64,000 bases of DNA from Agaricus subrufescens (taxonomy: Eukaryota; Basidiomycota; Agaricomycetes; Agaricales; Agaricaceae), in contig CM057067.1 of NCBI GenBank assembly GCA_029945375.1, positions 1,860,001-1,924,000 on the forward strand, written 5' to 3'. Positions within the stretch are counted from its first letter, which is position 1; each line of letters begins with the position of its first letter. The translations under genes were made by a program, and so were the position numbers. Below are positions 1 through 11,795 of the stretch, in pieces. The notes under the pieces are model-generated. The model had not been told where the DNA came from. It worked only from the letters and a program-made list of their open reading frames with translations, and did no database searches.

Positions 1-374
1 ATGAATGTTGAAGTGAGATCTATTTGATACTATTTGATGTTGTAGATCGATCAAAAAAAAAAGAAGGTAACGCGGTCAACAGAATCTGCCGAAGGAGGTT
101 TTAGTGCGAAGGTGGGGCCAGTACCACGAGGCCTCTGATGCATCGGCTCAGCCGCACAGCGCCCAGCCCTGATGTGACCTAGAACCTCTCTCAAACCACT
201 ACGAGATTGCCCAAATGAATCATAATAAAGTATGTATCACGGCAACAATTACTGTCCATCAGAAACCAGTTCATCAAAATGTAGCATATGGTTCAGTGCG
301 CTTGGCATATGGCCTATATATATCTGGAGAGAGGCTGAGATTAAGCTTTCCCCCAGGTAGACGGATCTCTCATC
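1..374 (+). promoter_or_regulatory. Upstream region of 7TM1
   Basis: No gene seen. A TATA-like run TATATATA at 315-322 lies about 55 nt before the ATG. A block at about 246-281 (core GTTCATCA followed by AATG) recurs upstream of 7TM2 (about 3217-3253), 7TM3 (about 37658-37692) and a gene-less relic (about 36650-36690), so it is a duplicated promoter and possibly holds a shared regulatory element. The last point is inference. Confidence 0.55.
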
Positions 375-1712
375 ATGGCCTTCCCACTGGATAAGGCGGA
401 ACTTCTCGCATTATTCCTGGAGAGTATTGTTTTCGGTGAGCCCCTACGATCAGCATCAGCGCGCTTAAAGATCTTCATGGCCATCGTGTTTCTCACTTTA
501 GGGATATTCCTCACTTTCTTCATTATTCTTGTGGCGATTTGTTTTGCTCGTGATCCAATTCGAGTGCCTAATCGCAAATTCGTCCTTTCAGTCGCTAGTG
601 CAATGATGGCACTGGCTCTTTCGGTATGGCTCTACGATTCGTTTATTCGATGCGCCGGCTTATCCAGAGACATATGTACTAGCACCTTGTAGTCGACTTT
701 GTGCGGGTGGTACAGGGATTCGCGACTGGCAACGCAGATATACCTCCTAATCCGATCCCTTACTACGCCAATGTTGCTGATCACCTCCATGCTACAAAGA
801 CAATGATATACGGTGTACAGACTCTATTAGGAGATGCTGTCCTTGTGAGTGCCTCAGTTGTTGTGCTTGTAGGTGAATTGAATAAATGATAAGTCTTGTA
901 GGTTTGGCGGTGCTATATTGTATACGGCAAGTCGCTCTATGTTCTCATCCCTGCCGGAACAGTCTTGCTTGGGAACACTGGTATGTTTTAAAAATTGTTG
1001 ACTTAGCCCGGTAGGCCTAATGATGTTATTAATTCTTCAGCCCTCACGGGCTTGGTGCTCTGGCAGTTCCTCCGCACCGATTTAGGGTCAAATAATTACG
1101 AAACGGGATCTTGGCGATTTGTAGCGTCTTTCTTCATCATCACTATGGGTCTTAATATCTGCTGCACCAGTAAGCTTTCCTTTACAGATTCATACACGGA
1201 CATGAAAACTTATATCATTCGCTTAATGAAGTTGCTATTGTTTTCAGAGTTTGGTCGGCGCATCGACGTGTTTCATCAGGTCATGGTCGGAGTTTGTTTC
1301 CTGTGATTGCTGTGATTATCGAGAGTGGGGCAATCTACACTGCCAGTGTTTCAAGTCTCGTGGTTACGTTTGTTTCACAGTCGAATGGTCAATATCCGGC
1401 CTTGGATTTGATAACGTCACTTGTTGTGAGTGCTTGCACCGTTATTCGGGGGTTAATGTCGAAGTTCATAACAAAAAAAATCGGGCTTCTTTTCAGGGCG
1501 TTGTTTTCTGTCTTATTGTGCTGCAGATTCATTTGCAGTTGCGGTTGTTACAGCCATCAAACACGTTTACGACTGGACATTCGTTTAACCTTAGGTGGAG
1601 GTCTAGTGGAAGAGGGGAGACCGGAGGTACCGGTGCTCTCGCTGTTCGTGTCTCGGAACATGCACATACAGATCAGGACTCGAGTACAATAGCTAATTCA
1701 ACGAAGGTTTAA
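375..1712 (+). CDS. Seven-TM fungal membrane protein (7TM1)
   Basis: Spliced model join(375..435,502..623,683..844,902..980,1041..1169,1250..1425,1497..1712), 314 aa, all junctions GT-AG and in frame. Seven hydrophobic segments lie at roughly residues 20-38, 46-66, 100-122, 125-147, 164-186, 198-223 and 232-258, then a hydrophilic tail of about 55 residues. Conserved landmarks are the N-terminal PLDKAELLALFLES, QTLLGDAVLVWRCY at the end of TM3, and IESGAIYTAS in TM6. This is a large agaricomycete-specific family without an assigned function; the topology resembles a receptor but no receptor motif was seen. It starts at the first ATG after the TATA run. Three paralogues in this window share exactly the same seven exons and phases. 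Role in the cassette is unknown. Confidence 0.85.
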
Positions 1713-2082
1713 TTTGTTCAATACGACTATCTCTGGAACTTTTACAGTAACCTGGACTGACGTACACTTTATATGTAGGGTGTGTGTCGGATATGTAGCA
1801 GTGTCAAGCGGCTATAGGCTCAGTAGCAAGTGAACTACTCACCTTGAATGGAACAGCTGATGATGCAGGGCCAGTCGAGTGAGTAGCAGGCACCCTATCA
1901 GCTGATTGGCATATCATGTCCACGTGTCGCTGGAACTTTGATTATGATGAGGCAAGGCCTGATCAGTCAGGCTGGAGATAGCCTGTTATAGTTGTTCGAT
2001 AGAACTGAATGGACAACGGGAGGGTGGATGCCTGTGAGTGTGCGACTCATGCATTCGCCATCGTCTAGTCTGCATCAGCATA
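1713..2082. other. 3' flank of 7TM1, no gene seen
   Basis: Contains only the duplicated 3' flank of the 7TM family. Patches such as GTGGCTATCTCAACAGCAG in the other copies recur, diverged, at about 4740-5060 and 39180-39560. No credible ORF or RNA gene was found. Confidence 0.5.
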
Positions 2083-2530
2083 TCAAGCTGTGTCTCGACA
2101 TCCAGAACAGTGTAATATAGATGGCTCTTCTGATGCACTAGTTTTCAATCAGACATGTTATGATAATTATCTGTCCGGAATACGTAGAAGGAATTTGTAA
2201 AGTTGAGGTCTTGAAAGCATCATATCCTCGTGTGTCCGCATCAATCTGTGAGGCGGTTTCATCGTTTTCGCGTTGATGCTCATTGGTCCGCGTTGATCCT
2301 CCGCGCCGGCGCACGTGCCCGACGTTCAGCCCACGTGATGTACTTATTTACTCGTCCCGTGGGCCTACAATTCGGCCCATGCGTTCAGCACTGAACTTCA
2401 GGGGTGGGGGTACCTTAATTACACTAATCAGGCTGCCATTGTGGCTCTGTGGCATCATTCCAGTCAATGCGATATCCATCTCGCGGGAGTAGGATTCATC
2501 CCTCCGCGCCCACCTCTCACTATCCCGCGT
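2083..2530. repeat. Dispersed repeat block B, copy 1
   Basis: About 440 bp with clear similarity along its length to 11796-12230, same orientation. Both copies include TGGCTCTTC near the left end, CATCATATCCTCGTGTGTCC in the middle and TGGCATCATTCCAG near the right end. No coding potential was seen. It probably travelled with the segmental duplication rather than being a transposon, since no terminal repeats were found. Confidence 0.6.
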
Positions 2531-3393
2531 GCTTTAGAGGCCAGATTACGTCCACACGGTGCGTGCTGACCCAATCATCGCTTCCAATCAATGCAGCCTA
2601 ATGATACTAGGTGTGCGCTGTGGACACTATAAGCAGATCAAGCAACTAAAAAGTGACAAGAAGAACAAATTAGACTATAAACTGAAGGACCAAGGTATAT
2701 ATCCTCTACCAAATCAGGGCAATAATCTAGGGTCCGTTGAGGAGTGGTTTGCATTGTGACAAGCATATCTTCCCACGTAAATCATCGCACTTATGCTAAA
2801 TCTATGCTAAATCAGCAAAGGACATTTGTTGAGATACGACTCGAGATACTGGAGGCAACAGCACAAAGGAATGTGAGTGCATACGCGAAATGTGGAAAGG
2901 CACTTAAGTTGCTGTTCTTCCGATTTATACCCTTTGCGATGCACTCTGATCGCGCTGGGGTGCAGTAAGTTCTAGTACATATCAGTCATGATGTTTGATG
3001 TCCGGTGAGATGGTCGTGAGATTGATCAGAGGAAAAGGGAGGTCTGGTTGATCAATCCTGATAAAGGATTTTTTGATACCTAGGCGCGACTATTATCCAG
3101 AGGCCCCTATGGCCTCCGTTCAGGTTGAAGCCCTCAGTACTAACCATAACCTATAAAATCTCTCTCAACACTAGGGTATTGTCGAACTGAATGATCATTT
3201 AGAGATATATATCACTGATATTAATTGTTCATCAGGTACTAGTTCATCAGAATGCAGTCTGGAACACGTTTGACCCTATGTATAGCACAAAAACTCCAAG
3301 ATGTTGACCGGTTTGGCTTATCACCTATTATATATAGGGAGAACGTGGGATTAAAGTCAGTACTCTGAAGTAGTGTACGGACTAAACCTCATC
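2531..3393 (+). promoter_or_regulatory. Upstream region of 7TM2
   Basis: No gene seen. From about 2880 the sequence resembles the upstream blocks of 7TM3 (37100-37828) and of the relic at 36150-36760. A TATA-like run lies at 3328-3336, about 60 nt before the ATG of 7TM2. Small ORFs here look like chance. Confidence 0.5.
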
Positions 3394-4713
3394 ATGGCAT
3401 TCCCGCTGGACAAGGCGGAACTTCTGGCATTGCTCCTAGAGAGTATCATTTTCGGTGCGCCCCGACGATTAGCGGCACAAAACTCGAAACAGATGGCAGC
3501 CATCTTACTTCTCTCTAGGAATATTTCTCGCTTTGTTCATTATCCTCATGGCAATCTGTTTTGCGAGGGATTCAATTCGGCTTCGTAATCGCAAATTCAT
3601 CCTTCCAGTTGCTACTGCGATGATGGCACTGGCCGTTGCGGTATGAGTGTGCAATCTATCTGTTTGCTTGGCTAATTTATCCAAAATCATATCGTATCAT
3701 ATTAGCACATCGTAATCGCGTTTATGCGCACGATACAAGGGTTCGCAACGGGAGACGCAAAATTATTGCCCAAACCGATCCCTTACTTTGCCAATGTTGC
3801 TAATCATCTTCATGTTACGAAGATATTGATATATGGTATACAGACTCTGTTAGGAGATGCCGTCCTTGTGGGTTCGTCAGTTGTTATGTTTGTAGGTGAC
3901 TTAGATCAATCTTCCAGGTTTGGCGATGCTATATTATATATAACAAAGCACTCTACGTCATCATCCCAGCCGGAGTGGTCTTACTTGGGAACACAGGTAT
4001 GCTTTCAAATTTATTAAGTTAACGGAGTGGATTTAGTGTGAATGCTAATTTCTTCAGCGCTTACATTCGTGATAGTTTGGTTGTTCCTGGACACCGATTT
4101 AGGTGTGGATGACTACGAAAAAGGATCCTGGCGATTTGTATCGTCTTTCTTCATCATCACTATGGGTCTCAATATTTGCTGTACCAGTGAGCCTTCATCC
4201 GTGATTTCATGACATACGAACCTTGAAACTTATATCGTTATTGCTCAAGTTGCTATTGTTTCCAGAGTTTGGATTGCTCATCGACATGTTACTCCCAATT
4301 ATGGTCGGAGCCTCTTTCCTGTTATCGCCGTGATTATCGAGAGTGGAGCGATCTATACTGCGGGCGTTTCGAGTCTCGTGGTTACTTTTGTGTCAAAATC
4401 AAATGCTTCATATCCGGCTTTAGACTTGATAACACCACTTGTTGTAAGTGCTTATGCCAATGATTGGAGGTCCGTTATTAACGAAAAAATATTCTTGCAG
4501 GGCGTCGTTTTCTGTCTTATCGTGTTGCAAATTCATTTGCAATTAAGGCTGTTGAAACCGTCAACCACGTATACTGGTGGGCGTTCATTGGACATCAGGT
4601 GGAGGCCGGCTGGGGGGGAGGATGCCTTCAGCACGAGTACAGTTGCTGTTCATATTTCGGAACATGCACATGCAGATCAAGACTCTAATATCACTGCTAA
4701 TTTGAAGGTTTGA
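3394..4713 (+). CDS. Seven-TM fungal membrane protein (7TM2)
   Basis: Model join(3394..3454,3519..3640,3706..3867,3918..3996,4058..4186,4268..4443,4501..4713), 313 aa, in frame throughout. Same family, exon number and intron phases as 7TM1; exon lengths are identical except the last. Landmarks IQTLLGDAVLVWRCY and IESGAIYTAG are kept, as are seven hydrophobic segments. The fifth intron uses an acceptor ending CCAGAG, where the second AG is required to keep frame; the same is true of 7TM1 and 7TM3. It lies just upstream of the TE1/AFR1 pair, the arrangement repeated at 7TM3/TE3/AFR3. Function unknown; membrane location inferred from hydrophobicity. Confidence 0.85.
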
Positions 4714-5198
4714 TTCGCCCAACATTAATCCTCTCTGATTCCTGGGTGGTCCACTCTTGTGGTGGACTGACGTGCTTCAAAACTGTAGACGTAGAGCGTG
4801 TTGGATGAGTTGCAGTGGCAAGTGGCTATCTCAACAGCAGGTAAACGATTCACCTGGAAAAAGAGCACAATGTCGCTCGGTCTGCCGAATGAACAACAGA
4901 TATTCTATTGCCGATCATATCATGACTTATGTGCTGCTGAGACTTTGATGAGGCGAGTTGGAGATGTGTTGTTATGTTCCATCAAGAGCAGTAAAACAAG
5001 CTAAATCGGGTGGCTTTTATGTACTGGAGATTAAAACGTTGACAATATGCATTCTGTATGATGTCCTCGGCGGGTCGTATGGAGACTAGACGAATTTATT
5101 TTCGCACGACATTCTTTGCCTCGCACCCCACGAAAGTGATAATTTCAGCGTGACGGATGCAGACACACAAGTCATTTTTGTGTGAAGTTCGCGGGCAT
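4714..5198. other. Tail-to-tail spacer between 7TM2 and TE1
   Basis: Holds the 3' flanks of the convergent genes 7TM2 and TE1. It shows diverged similarity to the spacer 39161-39675, where 7TM3 and TE3 sit in the same convergent arrangement. No ORF or structured element of note. Confidence 0.5.
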
Positions 5199-6112
5199 TT
5201 AAAGTTTGCTTTCGGGTCGCCCTGCTGTTGGGTTGATGATTGAATGAACCGCAGAGATACAAAGTCTATTGTTCGCCCAGATCTAAAATTTGGTTTTCAA
5301 TTCATGAACCTAATATCGACTCGAGGGCAAAACACTCCTCACCTCACATCGTGCGGTGCGTACTCTGCCTGCCAGAAATGCTGAGGTGGATTTAATGTGT
5401 ATTAGAGCTCCCCTAGCCGCAAGGACATTAACTAGTTCGTAGATGAAAAGATGGAAACGTTACTCACATAAGAATAGGACGATGCCAAATCAGGCTCATA
5501 GATTGAGTGACACCTGTTCCATCAACACCGAGTAGAAGTCCAAGAATAACGAGTGGAGAGATTGAGCAACTAGTGAAAAGATGTTGTTCGTTTGGTTGGT
5601 GATTTAATTTATTAAAAGAACGCAAATTGGACATACGGATCCATCAAGTAAGCGGCACAACCTCCGTGAAGAGTCCCATAAGCATTACACATATCTTTTT
5701 ATTCAAGTTAGAGTGTCGGGATCAAAGGAGGGAACGAATGGGTTGATGGGGTAGGTATGAGCGAAAGCGGGAGGCACTGGACGCACCTTCATCAACAACT
5801 ATCTCAAATACAGTCTCTACAGTCAAGTCATCCCGCCCTTTATAGCCTTCTACCAACTCGGTGACTGGAGCCTCTGACATGGTAGACGAGTTATCCCCGC
5901 TTACATTAATTTCTGTGAATTTGAGTTTCCGTCCAGTGTCCGATCTATACAGCAATCCATTCCCGTCAACCTGTCGCCAGAATATATTTGATGCGAGGGA
6001 TTTGATTTTTCCGGGAGCGTTGCCGCGTATATTCTCTTTTACTACAGCCGTCTAAGTCATGAGAATTGACACATTGTGGATGACTGGCACCTTTAGCAGC
6101 TATTCTGCTCAT
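5199..6112 (-). CDS. Hot-dog acyl-thioesterase, PaaI/ACOT13-like (TE1)
   Basis: Model complement(join(5199..5282,5343..5412,5468..5569,5637..5694,5787..6041,6091..6112)), 196 aa, intact. The signature N-A-Y-G-T-L-H-G-G (residues 96-104) followed by D111 matches the hot-dog thioesterase active site: the Asn-to-Asp spacing of 15 equals that of human THEM2/ACOT13 (N50/D65). Later strands carry TQSMSLIWHRP and GRVRTARCE, typical of the family. The first exon is only 22 nt, and the ATG sits at the position of the ATG in TE4. Predicted reaction: hydrolysis of an acyl-CoA or acyl-carrier thioester in the cytosol or an organelle; substrate unknown. It is transcribed divergently from AFR1 across an 881-bp shared region, so co-regulation with the reductase is plausible (inference). 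Confidence 0.85.
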
Positions 6113-6993
6113 ATGCGATGACAACGGGAATTAGGGTGGCGAGTGGATTGATGAAGATGAGTCGGCTGCCGCCTGGTACGGGAGAAGCAGGTGCCGGGTA
6201 TCAGTTTGGGTTTAGAACAGGAAGCAATCGTGTGAATATTAACTTCATCAATCTATTTTTGGTTAAAGTATTATATAACACCGAAGCGCATCATAACTTG
6301 CGGTCAAAACGGCCTTCGAGAATCGGAAGCAACTTCGTCCCGATTGGAGACCGGAGCCTCTCGTCGGGCGATTATTACATTGTCTATAAACCCATCCTAC
6401 TCTGCTGAGCCTGAAAATGCATGCTAATCTTTTTCGGCCCAGACAGAAATGTCGACATACGTGATGCCAGTTACCAATTTCCCCGCGTTGTGACTCTTCT
6501 GCAGCGATCATATGATTTTTGAACGAACGATGAGTAGTCCGTTTGACTAATGTCTGTACAGCACTCTTGCACAGCGATAATCACAGTTGTCAAATAGAGG
6601 TAGGGGGTTTGATGTCAAGTACGACACTGATATAATGCGTCAAATCAGAAGTCGATTTCGTCATCTGTCACGCTTCGCAAGTCGGTCAAGCTTGTCCCTC
6701 AGTGGGGGCCGGCTTATCCCTCCAAAATCCTCATTAAATGGTACTACAAGTTTTCCACAACTATATACTTCCAGGGCTAAGAAACAAATGAAACATGTGT
6801 CATATAGATAAATAATCAAAGTCAAATAGTCGACTCCGTAATGTATTCAGACTTCAATTATTTGACTTCAATGACTTATCTATATGCTACTTGTCATATT
6901 GATTTGTCATAGTAGTGTATATATAAGAAGCTATAAGAACAAACTTGACCCCAATCATCTTCTCCCGCTTTGAGATAGTGATCAGCGTCAGGA
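6113..6993. promoter_or_regulatory. Divergent promoter between TE1 and AFR1
   Basis: Both genes start outward from here. The segment to about 6585 aligns with the TE2/AFR2 (13494-14035) and partly the TE3/AFR3 (40150-40720) intervals, so the divergent promoter was copied with the cassette. A CTATAAGAAC stretch just before AFR1 has counterparts before AFR2 and AFR3. AFR1 alone has an extra segment at about 6590-6925 that ends in TATATATAA (6918-6926). Confidence 0.6.
6590..6925. repeat. AFR1-specific promoter insertion with inverted repeat
   Basis: About 335 bp absent from the matching promoter of AFR2. It includes an inverted repeat: left arm about 6801-6829 (starts CATATAGATAA), right arm about 6855-6886 (ends TTATCTATATG), roughly 30 nt each with a ~25-nt loop. 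TCAAATAG-type words recur near its left edge. It could be a small foldback element, but no transposase and no clear target duplication were seen. Confidence 0.45.
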
Positions 6994-9900
6994 ATGGTCG
7001 ACGTGACTTCTTTGCCCACACTGCAGGCAGCAAAAAGCACTACGTTCACACGCCCTCCTTTCGGCTCAGAATCTTTGACGTTCCCTGGAATCTATGCATT
7101 CCATGCCGTGAATAGCTCTAAACATCCGCTGTTTATCTATGCAGACAGCTCGCTAAATAGTGGCATTCGCGAAATATGCTACTCAGAAGTATACGCTGCT
7201 ATCCAAAGAAGCCATGGGATCGTGTCGCGTTACCACTCCACCATCATTGGAGATGTAACTCAGGCCTCTACAGTTGGAGTACTAGTCAATCTCGGTATGC
7301 GGGACTTTGGATGCAATGAATCGAAACAATTGACGGATTTCACTACTAGATACTATCACCTACACCACCCTTACAGTTGGTATAATGCATGCAGGGCTCA
7401 CGCCCTTTCCTATTTCTCCTCGAAATTCCGTTACCGGTGTCGTACATTTGATTCGATCCACTGGTCTTCGCCTACTTTTTGTGAGCCCTGATTCGGCTAT
7501 GCAACGCATTGCTCTCGAGGCCATTGCCATTTTGGAAAAGGAAGGAATTACAGTTAATATCCTCCCTGTACCGCAATTCAGCGACCTTTATAATGAGGAT
7601 GATACATTTAGGCAACTAGTCCCTGTGCCTACGTCGGCGGATTCTGTCATAGCTATACTGCATTCTTCAGGTAGGTCTGAATCTCAGGTCCCGGCACCTT
7701 GAGCGATCTCGGCTCATCATTGGACATAGGTTCTAGCGCTCAACCAAAACCCATTCCAATGATTAATAGGAATCTCCTTTCATGGTGTAGATTGGCTTGT
7801 ACGTTTCCCATCTATCATTTTCACCGTGAAAACTCAATTACGATTTCTGAGATTATGGAGAAGTTGATATGGCCGGCATGATAGTCTCGGCTCATTCCTT
7901 GCCGTTCTTCCGTGAGTAATAATTTTAATCTATTTGTACCATATTCCTGAGGTATGAATCATGTAGATGCATTCGGGTTTGGTCAGATGGCAGTGACGGT
8001 AAATTGCTTCAATAGTTGTACCGGTTTTAGACTGACCTCTCTGAAAGCTTGGTACGGGAGCCACCACAGCTTGTTTCAAACCGGCAAATCCTCCTACCAT
8101 CCCCACGTCCGATGTATTTCTGCGGGCGATCGTTGAAACAAAAGCCCAAATCGTCTATTGTGTCCCTAGCCATGTTGAGGTGACTTGGTAGCTTTGTGCT
8201 ATGATTATTTGTTGACATCAACAGGCATGGGCCCGTTCTCCAGAAAATATTGATATTCTTTGCAACATAAGTGTAATAGTAAGGTTCCTTCCGTTATTTG
8301 TCGATGATATCTAACAATCTAAGGGTTTTGCTGGTGCTCCAATGAATCAAGCAGTTGGAGACAAGCTGGTTGCGGCTGGCGTCAATCTGACTCCCTTTTA
8401 TGCTTCGTGAGCACTAATGATGATGTGACCGTACATTCAGCCTAACATGCTGGTCCAGCACTGAAACAGGGTGCCTGTCCACTCTTATTCCAAAGTCGAC
8501 CAACATCAATAGTTGGCAGTATTTCAAATTATCAAGTCATTATGAACCTCATATGAGAGACAAGCATACGACGGAAGAGGGAGAATTGGGGGAGTTGGTT
8601 GTCCTGGTATGTTCACGTCCGTGACCTTCACTTATCCACTAACCGATGTTACTAGCCAGGTAAAAATTATAGTCCGCATATTCTAAACACCACGGTTGGA
8701 GAACAACGAGGCTATGCGACAAGTGATTTGCTCTTGCGCCATCCCACTGAAAAGGACAGATACCGCGTTTATGGAAGAGTCGACGAGCAGCTTATATTAT
8801 CGACTGGCGAAAAGGTGACGCTCATGACTCAAATAATAACGCTGTCCGTATCTAATGACCTACTAGACGAACCCCGTTCCATTAGGTACACGAGAGAGAC
8901 CTTAAGTCATGCCTTCGTTTCACTGACACACAACAGAATCACGTCTCCTCCAAGATCCAAACGTAAGTTTTGCGCTCATGTTTGGTCGCGGTCGCTTCCA
9001 AAATGGAGTCTTGATTCAACCCGCGGAGCCTTTTGACCCAGACGATGGAACGAAGCTGGCTGCATTCCGGAACTTGATCTGGTATTTCCTGCGGTTCTCA
9101 ACGTCTCGTGTGGTACCTAACCTTCACCCTGTAGGCCAACTGTCGAAATTGTTAATGACTTTGCTCCTGCGCATTCTCGCATCTTCAAAGAGGTGAACTC
9201 AATAGTCCCGCCTTCTTTTCAGTAGACTTAGTCCTACATAGATGATCATCACCGTCAACTCGAAAAAACCGCTAGAGTTCACAGCTAAGGGAACACCCCG
9301 ACGCCATTTCTGCTTGAGAGCTTATGAGAAAGAAATCGATGCTGTATACGAGGCCGTGAAGGATTCTTCTCAGACGAATATCTCTATTCCCGAGGTGTGG
9401 ACTGCGGAGAATGCGATGGAATTCGTTGATATTGCAATTAGAAGTGTCATGAAGTATCCGATTACGGTTGATCAGGACATCTTTTTGCAAGGATGCGACA
9501 GGCTCGTCTCGTCCTTTAGCCCACCGTCTCTGTCTGACATACCTTCAGTTTGCAGGCGACTTGGATTAGGAATAGTATACTACGCGCTATTCGATTATCA
9601 GAGAACAAGGCAGACGTCCATCAGATCCCACTCAACTTTGTTTACATGTATCCAAAGATACAAAGGCTGGGCGAGTATTTCTGGAGGGTTTTAACAGGCA
9701 CTCACAATGACGACGAGCAGAACCATGCTGCCCATGTTGAAACACGATGCATAGAAATGGAATCGCTTGTCACTAAATATACCACAGAGGTCCCGACCGC
9801 AAGGTGGAACACTTCTGCCGAACTACCTATCAAGGAGACTGTTGTACTTACTGGAAGTACTGGCCGGCTCGGTTGCCATCTTCTCAAGCAATCAGCCGAA

Positions 9901-11142
9901 AAAGAAGACACAGCCAAGATATATGCATTAAACCGTCCCAGTGCATTGGGTCTATCATCAGAAGTCCGACAAAAACAGGCACTCGCAACTTGGGGAATCA
10001 TTGTGAACCAGGACGCATTAGAAAAAATCGTATTTGTTGAATATGATCCATCAAGGGAGATGTTGGGTTTGACAGAAGACGTCTACTCCACGGTAAGTTG
10101 CTTCCTTATGAGGTATTTCACGTTACTAACGTGATGTCACGCTACTAGCTTCAAACCACAGTTACGACCATCATTCACAACGGTAAGGGCATAATTTTGT
10201 TGTCGTGGCTTCCCACACCTGATTGATATTGTAGGTTGGCGGGTCGACTTCAACATTGGATTGGGGTCATTCGAGAACCTGATTGCTGGTACACGACGTC
10301 TCCTAGACCTTGCCCTGGGATCCACAGTATGCCATGGGCCGAAGTTTGTTTTCGTAAGCTCAATTTCTGTATTCACAAGTACGGTGTTTTGTCTTTGATG
10401 ATGAATGTTCACCGGCTTATGATTATACCTAGATTCATTATCGGATCAAGTCGCTCCTGAGGCACCGGTTCCTCCTTCATCGGCGGCAGGGTTTGGTTAC
10501 GGCGAGGGCAAGTGGGTGGCGGAGAACATATGTCAGAAGATTAGTGAAGCGACTGGATTAATTTCGTCACTCGTCCGCGTAGGACAGTTGAGTGGAGATA
10601 CCGAGAGTGGGCGTTGGAATGTCAAGGAATGGGTGCCGGCTCTTATCAAAGCTGGAAAGGAGGTTGGAAGCCTGCCATCTAGTAACGAGGTAATTGATCT
10701 TTGAAACTTAACCTAGGTGTGCCGCTGAATCACATTTCCCCCTGCTTAGGATGTTGATTGGCTTCCTGTCGATGTTGCCGCAGCTGCGATTCTTGATATT
10801 TCCAAGCACCCCGGAAACAGCTCACGGCCTGTCACATATCTGAATCTGGTTCACCCAAAATCCACCCCTTGGAATGATATCTTCGAAGTGGTGGCCGAAT
10901 ATCTACAGCTAAGTTTAGTGCCATACGATAAATGGTCGGAGCTTCTTGGTGCAAAGAAGGTTGCTCTCGCTACAGGAGATCACGAAGACTCTGGAGACCT
11001 GACTCAATTTTTGTCGGGAGGTCAACTTGGAGGTAGGGGATTCCAAACGACTGTCGCACTGGAGAGATGCCCAAGTTTGAGAAACGTCAAAGTGCTGGAG
11101 GGAGGGGATTTGATCAAATCCGTAAACTTCTGGAGATTTTGA
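6994..11142 (+). CDS. Adenylate-forming reductase, A-T-R (AFR1)
   Basis: Nineteen exons: 6994-7294, 7350-7670, 7730-7798, 7852-7911, 7967-7998, 8048-8179, 8225-8278, 8324-8406, 8459-8606, 8656-8814, 8867-8885, 8937-9081, 9135-9192, 9242-9501, 9549-10092, 10149-10182, 10235-10378, 10433-10689, 10750-11142; 1070 aa, no break. Adenylation domain about 1-530: HSSGSSAQPKP (205), YASTETG (about 348), YGRVDEQLILSTGEK (439-453). Carrier domain about 550-640 with GCDSL, pantetheinyl Ser 614. Reductase domain about 690-1060: NADP site TGSTGRLG (715-722) and Tyr877/Lys881. It should activate a carboxylic acid with ATP, hold it as a thioester and release an aldehyde with NADPH. Length and order fit bas idiomycete NRPS-like reductases. 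Intron 14 has a GC donor. Substrate unknown; residue 880 is Gly where AFR2 and AFR3 have Ser. Confidence 0.93.
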
Positions 11143-11261
11143 TTGCGATGATTGTATATAGATTCGACTAGCTGTATATCCCAGGTGTTGATTTCGAGGC
11201 TTTATCAACGACGTATGACAACTGTATTGTATTACGTTGGGAGTCGTTCTTGGATTCCTTT
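11143..11261. terminator. 3' flank of AFR1
   Basis: Short AFR1 3' region, similar for its first ~90 nt to the sequence after AFR2 (18182-18270). Presumed to hold polyadenylation signals; no specific site is claimed. Confidence 0.3.
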
Positions 11262-11310
11262 TACTCCCTATATTCTTAGGTACTACGACAAGTACACGGC
11301 AGATATTCGT
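11262..11310 (+). pseudogene. Relic of the SYF2 last exon
   Basis: About 49 nt matching the last intron end and last exon start of SYF2 (19858-19910). It includes the intron's CTCCCTA-like end and codons for YYDKYTADIR, with few substitutions. The rest of SYF2 is absent and the match stops abruptly at 11310, where DUF6533-related sequence follows. It shows that AFR1 once had SYF2 and a DUF6533 gene downstream, as AFR2 still does. Confidence 0.75.
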
Positions 11311-11795
11311 AGCGACGTAGTTGTATAGAAAGAGAGACTTAGGGATGTGGGACGTACGACTTTGGCCCCCACCAGCGACACAACGGAAAACGCTACATAC
11401 ATCAACATCGAGATATAATACACGTATCTATGGCGCCGCGGCATGATTTACCTAGCAGATAAACATAAAAGAGCATATCTTCCAAGCGGAGATTTGTCAG
11501 CTAATATAATTGACATTCCATGTTGCCCCCATTCACCTTCTTCGTATAACACTTTAAATAGATCCGGTCGGAATCCCTCACTTCATCTATCGAAGATTAG
11601 TATAGCCCAAATCATAGCTATAGATAGACTCGCTCAGAACCAGTATCCTCGATTATAGAGTATTACATATACCTCTGTCGTATGTTACCAGCATGATCGT
11701 GGAGACATAGTCCCGAGGGTAGCAAAAGACAGCAAGACATCTACCGATGACCGGAAGTCCCTCAGGCTCAGTAACATGGTGACTTTTGTGTGGCT
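11311..11795 (-). pseudogene. DUF6533 gene relic (3' half only)
   Basis: Matches the 3' half of D1 (about 20484-21030), same orientation, covering its last five exons. The exon-9 equivalent (about 11540-11600) is shortened by a deletion that shifts frame, and everything upstream of exon 7, including the DUF6533 domain and start codon, is missing. Non-functional. Paralogue of the gene that follows SYF2. Confidence 0.7.

Noticed and set aside
1251..1712. 153-codon ORF overlapping 7TM1
   Set aside because: Reads through an intron in the wrong frame; the spliced frame shared with three paralogues is the real one.
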